Assembly (NCBI GenBank): GCA_963575745.1
Contig: CAUYUJ010019357.1
Location: 117,817-142,816, forward strand
DNA: 25,000 nucleotides
DNA from: Prorocentrum cordatum
Taxonomy: Eukaryota > Sar > Dinophyceae > Prorocentrales > Prorocentraceae
Reading direction: 5' to 3'
Positions 17,758-25,000 of this stretch are shown piece after piece. The position numbers were made by a program, and so were the translations under genes. A model generated the notes under the pieces. That model was not told the origin of the DNA, did no database searches, and saw only the letters and a list, made by a program, of their open reading frames with translations. Position 1 is the first letter of the stretch. Each line of letters starts with the position of its first letter.

Positions 17758-18000
17758 TGCTCGTTGTCCCCAGTCGACACGACGTCGACGCTGTCCTAGA
17801 GTCGCCAGCAGTGCACGCCCACTCCCTCCTCCTCGGCACAAGGTTCACTACTATCCTCGCCCCTTCCTCCTCGACCTCGAATCGAGTGGGATGAGTCGGT
17901 GCCCGAGCACGTCGGGCCACGTCGACAACTTCGTGGCCCTGGCCGAGCTGGAGGTCTTGAACGGTGTAGGCCTTTGCAAAATCCCAGGCAAAATCCCAGG
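17758..18000 (+). other. LINE 3' untranslated region
   Basis: No open frame of interest. It ends with two direct copies of CAAAATCCCAGG (about 17977-18000), after which the sequence passes into (GGA)n. Short tandem repeats at the 3' end are common in LINEs and may serve template recognition; this role is inferred. Confidence 0.5.
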
Positions 18001-18080
18001 AGGAGGAGGAGGAGGGGGAGCAGGTGGAGAAGGAGAGGGAGGAGGGCGGAGGACGAAGAGGAGGAAGAGGAGGAGGAGGA
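17998..18080. repeat. (GGA)n tract at the LINE 3' junction
   Basis: GGA/GAG triplets with some GCAGGT and ACGAAG interruptions, beginning at the 3' end of the LINE. With the tract at 8147-8335 it brackets the element. Confidence 0.9.
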
Positions 18081-18230
18081 CCAGTGTAAACCCAAGAGTC
18101 ATCAACGATGTTGGAATAAACCCTCCCTCCAACTTCCCTCTTCACAGGCCGCTAAAAAGGTTCACTTCCACTGAGGGACCTGCCTCGTTGGACGACAACC
18201 GTTTGAAGACCCCGAAGAAGCATGCCAAAG

Positions 18231-18370
18231 CATTGTTACCAGGATTCCAACTCCGCGGATCAACCTGACTGTTGCGGCTTGACGACCCTGAATCGTACCA
18301 GAACGCCATTCCTGGGACTTCAACACCGCGAATCAACGTAACTGTTGCGCCCTTAGAATCCTGAATCCTT
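18231..18370. repeat. 72-bp tandem repeat, two copies
   Basis: The units at 18241 and 18313 are in register at 72 bp and share TTCAACACCGCGAATCAAC-like and ACTGTTGCG blocks followed by CCTGAATC. They are about three-quarters identical. A third partial unit may start near 18383. Confidence 0.65.
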
Positions 18371-18406
18371 CCAAAACACCGTTTCTGGTACGTTGGTCCT
18401 GGGAAT

Positions 18407-18655
18407 CCGTGAAACTCTTACAGTGTTTTAAAGCGAATGCGCGCGGCGCCAAGGCTTGAAAACCGTGAAGCCCTTTGCACTCTTTCTTATCGAGTGCGCG
18501 CGGCGCTGAAGCGAGAACCGCTCTTCGAAAACGGATGGCTTTCCATCCGCGAAGCTCCTGCCGTGTTTTGAGACGCATGCGCGCGACGCTACGGCGAGAA
18601 CCGCATGCTGCACACGGCCCGCCCTCCACCCGCGAAGCTGCTGCCAGTTGTAGAG
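18407..18655. repeat. 83-bp degenerate tandem repeat, four copies
   Basis: Units begin CCGTGAAA (18407), CCGTGAAG (18463), CCGCGAAG (18547) and CCGCGAAG (18630). Each of the first three contains a TGCGCGCGGCGC-like block (18438, 18495, 18578). Periods are 56, 84 and 83 bp, so the first unit lacks about 28 bp. Open frames through it are incidental. Confidence 0.7.
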
Positions 18656-18758
18656 CTTCGGGGTCGTGCGTGGTGAGGACGTCTCGGGCGAAGCGCCTGG
18701 CCCGCCCCTAAAAACTCGCCCCGGGGTGCGACGGGGAGAACTTATTACTCACAAGGAG

Positions 18759-18990
18759 AAGGAACGAAGGAGGAAAAGGAGGAGGAGGAGGAGGAGGAGG
18801 AGGAGGAGGATACGCAGGACGAGGAGGAAGAGAAACATGACGAACAGGAAAAAGGGAAGGAGGAGGAGGAAGACGAGGAGGAGGAAAAGGAGGAGGAGGA
18901 GGAGGGAAACAGGAGGAAAAGGAGGAGGAGGAGGAGGAGGAGGGAAACAGGAGAAAAAGAAGGAGAAGGAGGGAAGAGGGAGGAAGGATG
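18759..18990. repeat. (GGA)n / polypurine tract
   Basis: A long plus-strand purine tract of GGA and GAA triplets with occasional C or T interruptions. It includes an internal duplication of a GGAAACAGGAGAAA-like segment (around 18905 and 18946). Confidence 0.95.
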
Positions 18991-19217
18991 AGGAGGATGG
19001 TCTGGCCCTGGCGGCACAAACAAACGAGAGCGCCGAGCGGGGGGCGGCGGTGCCCAGGACGGGTGGCCGAGCAACCCGAGAAACAGCACGGAGCCGACGG
19101 CCAGCGCGTAGTTCGCCTCCAGCGGCCGCCGCCGCCGCCGTGGTTTTTTGGTTCGTCAGACGAAGGTGGGACGAGGATACATTCGAGCGAAGACAAACCG
19201 AACGAATCTGCTTCAAC

Positions 19218-19300
19218 CGCTGGCTGGTCAGGGTAAAAACGACACGCCACTCAGTTGGCCGCCACTCGCCAAAGGAAAACGGAACTGGGCCCCCAGCAGT
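19218..19300. repeat. Degenerate direct repeat, left copy
   Basis: AACCGCTGGCTGGTCAGG, then ACTCGCCAAAGGAAAAC and CTGGGCCCC, resembles 19676-19742 (CCGTTGGCTGGTTTGG, AACTCGCCAAGCGAAACC, CTGGACCCC). The two copies flank the hairpin at 19355-19446, and the copy at 19676 lacks about 12 bp. Confidence 0.5.
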
Positions 19301-19354
19301 CCACGGCTTGGGCCGACGAGCGCTCTGCACATATGATCCACTGTTCCCTGGCCA

Positions 19355-19446
19355 GGCCCGCCCTGAACCCAGCACTGGTGTACACGCTACGCCCTCCTGG
19401 CTTGGCCAGGAGGGCGTATACACAATTCCTGGGTTCAGGGTGGGCC
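19355..19446. repeat. 92-bp hairpin (snap-back palindrome)
   Basis: The left arm 19355-19401 and right arm 19405-19446 pair over about 42 bp with a 3-nt loop. Perfect blocks are GCCCTCCTGGC/GCCAGGAGGGC at the tip and CCCTGAACCC/GGGTTCAGGG near the base. Differences are one 4-base insertion and a few mismatches. It could be a foldback element or a source of a hairpin RNA. Confidence 0.8.
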
Positions 19447-20140
19447 GCGCAGCAGTCTGATTGTTGGGTCGCGCATCTGACTCGTCAGGATCCGCCACCG
19501 TGCCTCTGGGCACGGAGCGGGCGTGCCTCCAAATCTTTTGCCCCATCCTCGGGGCCTCCGCCCTCGCTCCTGAAGAATCTCTCAGGGGCCCGGAACCCAA
19601 GTTCTCACACTCAGCGGGCCTCGTCGGGGTTCCCCTGGATTCCCCCGCATCTTCTCGCGTGACCCGTTCGGATTCATCCGTTGGCTGGTTTGGATCAACA
19701 ACGGCGCTCAACTCGCCAAGCGAAACCAAAGCTGGACCCCAAGTATTGCACAACGACCGAGGACAACAGCACTGGTGCGGACACTTCGGCACGGGCGCCG
19801 CCGTGGAAGGAGGAGGAGGAAGAGGGCCCGGGGGCGGCTCGAGTCGGGCCCCACGCCCGTGACGTCCTGATTTGTTCAGTACGGCGTGCCCGAAGCCGTT
19901 TTCATCCTGAGCCGCTTTTGGGCGATCCTGGGCCTGGCGAGAGTTTCCAAAGGCCGAAAACGGTGAAAAACCTCCGTCCCGAATTTGTAAGTCGCGACGC
20001 GATCATGTCTGGGGCCCTCTGGCACGCTCGAGCGCAGGCGTGGCCCGGGCCGCCAAACCCCAATTTTCGGCGGACTCGGGCCTGCTTCGCGCGTCGGGCC
20101 CCAGCTGGGCCACGCGCACCAAGCGGTGAACGAGCGCCGA
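19447..20140. other. Noncoding stretch, direct-repeat right copy at 19676
   Basis: Apart from the right copy of the direct repeat (19676-19742) and a short GGA patch at 19807-19822, no feature is supported. Open frames here are short and overlap in several registers. Confidence 0.4.
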
Positions 20141-20144
20141 AACC

Positions 20145-20250
20145 GCGCGAGGAGGGGGAGAAGAGAGAGCGGCGAGGGAGGGGCGGGGAGGAGGAAGGAG
20201 GGAGAAGGGAGGAGGAAGGAAGGACAAGGGAGGGGGAGGAGGATACTAGA
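20145..20250. repeat. Irregular polypurine tract
   Basis: About 100 bp of almost pure A/G on the plus strand with GGGAGG, GAGGAAGG and GGGGAGG blocks, less regular than the GGA microsatellites. Confidence 0.9.
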
Positions 20251-20337
20251 ATCTGGAACGGTGAATGAAAGCGGCTGTTGCTGTAGAGCGATGCAAAGCG
20301 GGTTGTGCACAAAACTATATAAAACGGGCGCGCGAAG

Positions 20338-20368
20338 GGATCCCTTGAGCGAAACGCCAAGGGGATCC
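20338..20368. repeat. Short hairpin GGATCCC...GGGGATCC
   Basis: GGATCCCTTG pairs with CAAGGGGATCC (one bulged G) across a 10-nt loop. A nearby CTATATAAAAC at about 20315 resembles a TATA box. TATA boxes are not typical of dinoflagellate genes, so no promoter is called. Confidence 0.5.
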
Positions 20369-20770
20369 GCACATGCCCGCTGCCCTTACTCACTGTCATG
20401 TTTCACTGGTAACCTACCCCTACCAGGTACCATTCGAGTCCAGTGCTAAAGCGGGGCCGTCGTGTCTCGCTGGTAACCGGACGGAGGCCGTTCAGACCAG
20501 GAGCAGGCCAGAACGGACAGACCATAAACAGCTGCGGCGGAAGACGATACAGAATAGGGGGTTCGACTGACTAGCCCCACAACAAATCACAATGCCTGGG
20601 GATCTTCTACTGACCAGATTCCTTTCGAAAGTGCAGCGCGTGGAGGCCATCTGCTAACCGGGCCCCTCATGACAAATTGCTGGCACGGGCGGACACAAAG
20701 GCTGGCAGCAGACGAAAGGTGGAACGCAGAATGTATTATTAGTGCTCAGCGCGCAGCGGCCTGCTGCCCC
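20369..20770. other. Intergenic stretch, no gene recognised
   Basis: A short repeated block (TCACTGGTAACC near 20404 and TCGCTGGTAACC near 20468) is the only structure seen. Confidence 0.35.
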
Positions 20771-20771
20771 A

Positions 20772-20943
20772 CGAACACAGTTCATAGAGACAGTTCCTCA
20801 TTGGTGTGCCCACATGTCGCATGCGCGAACACAGTTCGTGACATGCGGGTCTCTTCGTATTTCTCATCCTGACGCATTGCATCGCACTCGCAAGCGCAAT
20901 TCGCGAAATGCGCGTCGGTTGGCGCATCCGCGAACGCAGTTCG
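20772..20943. repeat. Dispersed CGAACACAGTTCG palindromic repeats
   Basis: Four units with the dyad CGAAC-ACA-GTTCG or variants occur at 20772, 20826, 20891 and 20931. Several are followed or preceded by ATGCG-containing blocks. Spacing is irregular (54, 65 and 40 bp). Confidence 0.55.
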
Positions 20944-20963
20944 GACATGCGACGCCGAGTTGA

Positions 20964-21425
20964 TCACCCGCCGTCGCTGTCCTCGAGGTCGCTGCAGCTG
21001 GAGCTCCGCGCTGTCTCCTTGCGACGCTCCTCGCTCAACTTTTTCACCGCGGGGCGCGCGCAGGCGAGCTCCCGCCCCGCGACGTCGAGGATGAGCTCCC
21101 GGCCGACGCTCTCTCCCGTCATGGGGTCGGCCCTCATTTCGCGAATGTCGCGCCGCAGCATATCGGGCAGCTGCTAGGGGCGCAGCTGGTCCGCGAGAAA
21201 CCGCAGGCGGCGTCCGCGACCAGTTCGGCCGGCACCGCGTCACCCCCCCTCTCCCTCTGCCTCCGGATCTCACCTGCCGAGGCGGACCCAAGCGCCGCCT
21301 CATGGAGCGCGAAGAGATTCGCCTGAAGGCCGCCTGCTGCTCTGCATGATGCGAGCAGCTCGGAGACGAATGAGGGCCCAAGCGCAAGTTTGCGCGATCG
21401 GCCCACAGCGTCGAGCAAAAGGCTG
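20964..21425 (-). pseudogene. Small coding-like remnant, unknown function
   Basis: On the minus strand, 21418-21180 reads as plausible protein (RKLALGPSFVSELLASC, GLQANLFALHEAALGS). A second frame at 21161-20964 continues with MLRRDIREMRADPMTGE and GRELILDVAGRELACARP, ending in a charged tail SCSDLEDSDGG before TGA. An in-frame stop or frame change near 21175 separates the two. Together they would form a ~150-residue helical, charged protein. No family recognised; it could be the 3' end of a gene with an unseen intron. Confidence 0.35.
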
Positions 21426-21542
21426 TCATGTTAACCAGAGCTGCGGCACTTGCCCAGGCGCACTTGCGGGGTCCGAAAACCGGATAGCGGGGCGCCCGAA
21501 GCGAGCGGAATGGCCTCGCGAAGAACTCCGGAAGCGCCCAGA

Positions 21543-21592
21543 GAGAGTTCCCGAATAATCTTTTGGAGAGCTTCCGAATAATATTTTGGGGA
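21543..21592. repeat. 25-bp tandem duplication
   Basis: Two units, GAGAGTTCCCGAATAATC and GAGCTTCCGAATAATATT, each followed by TTTGG, lie 25 bp apart. Confidence 0.7.
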
Positions 21593-21603
21593 GCCTGTGC
21601 CGA

Positions 21604-21651
21604 GGCTTCCCGCTGGAAGCCGGAGCGAGCTCCGGGGCTGCCCTGCAGCCC
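21604..21651. repeat. Three consecutive hairpins
   Basis: GGCTTCC-CGCT-GGAAGCC (21604-21621), CGGAGC-GA-GCTCCG (21621-21634) and GGGCTGC-CCT-GCAGCCC (21635-21651) are perfect stems placed end to end with no spacer. Confidence 0.75.
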
Positions 21652-21712
21652 GGGCCCCTTAATCTGAAACCCTCAAAGCTCTCTACGAACTATCCGGGAA
21701 TTTAGCGACCTT

Positions 21713-21890
21713 CAGGTCGGAGCACCTTGGCGACGCCTGCTCAGGTCGGCGCAGTTGTACGACCCGCTCAGGTCGGTGCCGTTTTACGACGACCTGCTTA
21801 GGCCGGGCAGTTTTCACGACCTGCTCAGGTCGGGGCAGTTTCAAGACCTGCTCAGGTCGGAGCAGTTCTCCGGCAACCTGCTAAAGTTGG
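21713..21890. repeat. Palindromic 27-30 bp tandem repeat, seven units
   Basis: The block CAGGTCGG or a variant recurs at 21713, 21742, 21769, 21799, 21826, 21853 and 21883. Most units contain the dyad GACCTG-CT-CAGGTC followed by GGxGCAGTT. Periods are 29, 27, 30, 27, 27 and 30 bp. It lies beyond the 3' end of the decayed copia pol. Confidence 0.85.
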
Positions 21891-22149
21891 CTGGCGGACG
21901 CTTGACAGGATACTGGCAAGCATACCTGGGAACCAGCGTGGGAGACTTCTGCCGGGACGCTGGAAAACATGACTGGGGGGCGCAAGCTCGGGAAACGACC
22001 TTCGTCGCGGGAGCTGCAGGAGGGATTCTTGCGCACGCGCGCTGGGAACGAATAGGAAAACGCTTCTCGGGACACGCTGGAGGGTCGAGCAGGTTGCTCC
22101 GGCGCTGCCTGACTGGGGGCCTTGGAGAGGGGCTGGCGTAGCCCTGCCT

Positions 22150-23260
22150 GCCGGCTTGTACCGGGAATGCACGTTGCGCCCCTCATGCCGCATCCTGTCT
22201 TCTCCTGGCGCTTGAAAGAGCCGCCGTTGCCCGCGCAGGTCTGGCCTGCGCGCTCCGTCGCCGGGAAGGCGACGAGCGCCCCGATCTCCTGCTTGGCCGG
22301 CACATCGAAGTTGAGCGGCATCATGCGTCTGACAAGCAGCTTGGTCTCGGCCTGTTGCAGCGCGACAGCGTAGACGTCAGCGCGGCGTTGCGCGAGCGAC
22401 GCGTAGGCGGCTGCGCCAAGGAGGGAGACGAAGAGGTCCGGGAGCGGACCTCCAGCCGGCTCGTCGGTGTTCGATTTGACAAGGCCGGCGCGCCCGATGG
22501 GGATTAGCGCGTCGATGTACTCGTCCTGGCCGAGGGTCACTGCGCCATCGGCATAGCGATGTTGGTGGACTCCGCAATTTGCGAAGTCGTCGTGGCCCCC
22601 TTTCATCTTGCCCATGGCGCTCTCGACGCGGCCGATGAGTCGGTCGACCTGCCCCGTGCGTTCTGCGAAATGAAGATCGCCTACGTGCGTGGGCTGCATG
22701 AGCACTAACTCTGAGACGCCGGCGCCACAGGTGCCGGACGCCTCGCGCCTGACCTCGAGCTCTGGGCCCCACGGCGTCGGCCTTGCGCTGCGCTCGGCGA
22801 GCGCGCGGCCTGGGCAAGCTCCATTGAGGAAGCCCGGGCGCATCCTTGCAGCCCGTGCCCGGCTTGACGCAGCGAAGGCGCTCGGTCTGCTCCTCAAAGA
22901 ACTCGCAACTCGTCAAAGGACTCGCAACCTGGGGCCCGCCTGAGGACGGCCGCGCCGACGGCGGCAGGGCGAAGTTCACCTCTCTTGGCGCTTCGCCCTG
23001 CCGCTGCATCACGGCGCAGGTCACGCCCCGCAGGCGCGCCCTCGACGTCCATGGCGACAAGCCGCCCCCGAAGACAGAATGCGCCGAGGCGCCCGCTTCG
23101 CCGCGCCGGCGAACGTCTCCAGGGCACCGGCGCCCATGTCGCGGAAGCCCTTTTGCGCCGCGCGGCGCGGGGTGATCCCGGCGGCCTTGCCGCCCGATCC
23201 CTCCCAGCGCTTCCACTTGAACGCGCGCCTGGGGCCCGCGAAGTCCCGGGCGCCTTTGGG
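22150..23260 (-). pseudogene. Copia-type reverse transcriptase/RNase H remnant
   Basis: The minus strand shows Ty1/copia reverse transcriptase order across at least three frames. LVAMDVEGAPAG (Asp at 23047) fits motif A, followed by APREVNFALPPSARP, then CVKPGTGCKDAP (22865-22830), which corresponds to the K..YGLKQAPR region. MQPTHVGDLHFA (22700-22665) is the catalytic YVDD box with Gly for the first Asp. SLLGAAAYASLAQRRADVYAVALQ is the junction to the RNase H part. Frameshifts lie near 23100, 23000 and 22760. The changed catalytic residue alone would inactivate it. No LTR was recognised at its 3' side. Confidence 0.75.
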
Positions 23261-23267
23261 CGGGCAG

Positions 23268-24040
23268 GCGTCGCTCGAGACGCTTGCACTTGACCCAGAT
23301 GGTGAGTTCCCCGAGGATTGCGGCGGCCACCTCCTCGGTCGGCCTCGACGCTTCCTTTTTGGTCAGAAGATCGGCACCAAGCTCGATTGCCGCGGTCTCG
23401 ACGGCGGCGTAGACCTTGAGCGCGGCTGCGGCGGGGCCGCTGGCAACATGGCTGCCCTCGTGGAAGCTCAGAAATGCTTCTCGCAGTCCTGGGTCCAAGA
23501 ATAATTCCACGCGCTGTCCTCCTTCATCCTCCTCAATTGTGGCGTAGTCGTCTAAAGTGGCGCCGCGCAGGTTGCAGCGACGCTCCGCGGGGATGTGCTG
23601 ACGTTTGTGCTGAGTCCCCAGGTGCTGCGGCCACTCGAGCGGTCGCCAGTCCATGCTGGCAGCCGCGTGCTCGACGGCAGCATGGGCCATCTGCTGGCTG
23701 TCGGGGCCCTCCAGTTAGTGCAGTTCCAGTGTCAGATCCTCAGCGCCCTCGACCTCCTGCCAAGCTGCCAACGTCACCTGCGCGTAGCCAGCAGTCGCTG
23801 TCGGCCTCTTTGGGTATCACCGACAGGGCAGATGGCGAACCACCCTCGGTAACGCTGGCGACGTCCTCGGGCGCGTCGATGACGCAATCGTCGAACGCCT
23901 CGTCCTGGACCTGCCCGGCGCCGGCTTATCGCTCTTCGTCGCACAAGACGAACGTGATGATGCGAGCGTCATTACACTGTTCACCGACGAGGCCGCGGGC
24001 GTCGAACTCGACGCCGCCCAAGCGCAGTTAGCGGACGTCG
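23268..24040 (-). pseudogene. Copia pol, pre-RT region remnant
   Basis: From about 24040 one minus-strand frame has GGVEFDARGLVGEQC and ARIITFVLCDEE, then FDDCVIDAPEDVASVT. After a frame change, 23690-23268 is continuous: ERRCNLRGATLDDYATI, VELFLDPGLREAFLSFHEG, LLTKKEASRPTEEVAAAI and LGELTIWVKCKRL. The last blocks lead directly into the reverse transcriptase, as in dinoflagellate copia-type pol genes. They lie between the integrase-end remnant upstream and the reverse transcriptase downstream on the same strand. Confidence 0.6.
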
Positions 24041-24960
24041 TTTGGGATCCCAGGTAACAGCCAGATCACTAGACTGCAGTTGCAGCCCGGCCAGTCGCCC
24101 AAATATTTCTGACCGCGCACGAGACGCACGGCGCGAATGTCAGGTAGCAGAAAGCGTACGCGGGACAAGTGGCGCAGGGCATCGAGGAAATCATGGCGTT
24201 GCCGAGCCTGCGCCCGTCCTGCCGAAGGTCCTGGCTCCCGAGCAAGGCGCGACGTGCTCTAGGCAGTCCTCCGCGCGATCCCAGGCCAGGCCAGTTCGCG
24301 CCACGCCTGTGCCCACGCCGTTGAAGACGGCACCGATGAAGGCCCGTGCGCCCCGCAGCCTGCAGACCACCTCAGCGTCGCGGTTACTTGACCGCAACAG
24401 TGCCTCCGGCCAGGTCCACAGAAACGACAGTACCAAGACTTGCCCAACCTGACACGTCTTTGGTGCTAGGAGGCCGATGGATCTCCACCTGGACACCCGC
24501 GTTGAAACACCCCTTTTCCGGTCTGGTGGCGCGTCCGGAGGGCGCGATTGACGCGGGCCGACGCAGCCTCGATCATGCGCTGCAGGGCAAAATCACGGAT
24601 GCGCCACAGCAATCGGCCGGGCTGCACCTCGCCACCTGCAGCGGGCCCAGCTCCAGCGACAGTCGTCCTCGCCCTCCTCGTCTGCTTCGAGCGGTGGCAG
24701 CACGGGCGGCTGCCTGCCGACGACGACGTTGCATGGCGTTGCGCCGCCCGCGTGGGCATGGCTGCTTCCCGCAAAGATTGCGTGGCCCAGCGTGGAGTCG
24801 AAGTTGGCGGAGACGCCTTCGCTGCTCCTCGGCGGCGCACAGCGCGCGTCGTAGCAGCGCGCCGCGTCGCTCTATGAAGCGAGCGTGCTGACGGGGGGCC
24901 CGAGGTCCACCTGGGCCCCTCTCATGCTCATCTCCTCTACGAAAATACTTGGAAGTCACC
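24041..24960 (-). pseudogene. Copia pol, integrase C-terminal remnant
   Basis: Upstream on the minus strand, about 24810-24660 reads FDSTLGHAIFAGSSHAH then PCNVVVGRQPPVLPPLE; NxVxGRQPxxLP is typical of the end of the integrase in copia-type elements. About 24610-24500 reads RMIEAASARVNRALRTRH, also characteristic of this segment. The frame changes between and after these blocks. The element continues beyond the right edge, where its integrase core, protease and gag parts would lie. Confidence 0.6.
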
Positions 24961-25000
24961 CTGCCTTCGCCGTCCACGTTAAGAATAGCTGGATCCATGG

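Larger units (their letters stand above)
8336..18000 (+). mobile_element. Full-length non-LTR retrotransposon (LINE)
   Basis: The proposed element runs from the spliced-leader-like 5' end to a 3' end where AAAATCCCAGG is repeated twice (about 17978-18000) before a new (GGA)n tract. It contains a ~320 bp leader, ORF1, ORF2 and a ~240 bp 3' untranslated region. There are no LTRs. The reverse transcriptase together with an APE-type endonuclease places it among LINEs; the RNase H and methyltransferase-like domains make assignment to a named clade uncertain. Both ends abut GGA repeats, so a target-site duplication cannot be delimited. Both reading frames are intact, unlike the other two retroelements in the window. 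Confidence 0.8.

Noticed and set aside
18666-19792. Open frames on both strands through the GGA tract
   Set aside because: They consist of Arg/Glu or Ser/Pro low-complexity sequence from the microsatellite, with no domain on either side.
20310-20330. TATATAAAA as a core promoter
   Set aside because: No gene follows in either direction and TATA boxes are not typical of dinoflagellate genes.
20540-20580. GGTTCGACTGA as a tRNA B box
   Set aside because: No matching A box, acceptor stem or cloverleaf could be built around it.

Overview
The window looks like nuclear DNA of a dinoflagellate. It is GC-rich, dominated by retroelements and full of (GGA)n tracts. At 8336-8357 it carries a near-exact genomic copy of the 22-nt dinoflagellate spliced leader (21 of 22 positions). 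I see no host housekeeping gene, rRNA or tRNA.

Layout. 1-3250: a patchwork of foldbacks, short tandem duplications, a mariner-type MITE candidate (945-1124), three copies of a repeat family built on a CCCCAAGAGGC-like unit, and a long (TCC)n tract. 3250-5600: no confident gene; a frame-broken coding-like stretch lies on the minus strand, split by a (GGA)n tract. 6150-8067 (minus): a decayed LINE with an ORF1-like part and an APE-type endonuclease part. 8147-18080 (plus): the centrepiece, a ~9.7 kb non-LTR retrotransposon with two open reading frames. 18080-20960: noncoding, with degenerate tandem repeats, a 92-bp perfect-looking hairpin and purine tracts. 20960-21430 (minus): a small coding-like remnant. 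21540-21890: adjacent hairpins and a palindromic 27-30 bp tandem repeat. 22140-24960 (minus): a decayed Ty1/copia-type pol gene running off the right edge.

The plus-strand LINE is the most interesting object. Its 5' end carries the spliced-leader copy followed by a second, decayed leader-like segment, as expected if a trans-spliced mRNA was reverse transcribed more than once. ORF1 (8660-11497) encodes a short N-terminal CX2CX10CXC zinc knuckle and a long glutamine-rich coiled coil. ORF2 (11668-17757, about 2029 residues) reads in order RNase H, APE-type endonuclease, reverse transcriptase, two C2H2-like zinc fingers, and a C-terminal domain resembling a divergent cytosine-5 DNA methyltransferase (LHLFSG, GGPPCETW, MEHP, Q...KPTG). 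Catalytic residues of the first three enzymes are present and neither frame is broken, so this copy may be young. The RNase H placed before the endonuclease and the methyltransferase-like tail are both unusual for a LINE.

All family assignments come from reading motifs by eye; no database or profile search was possible.
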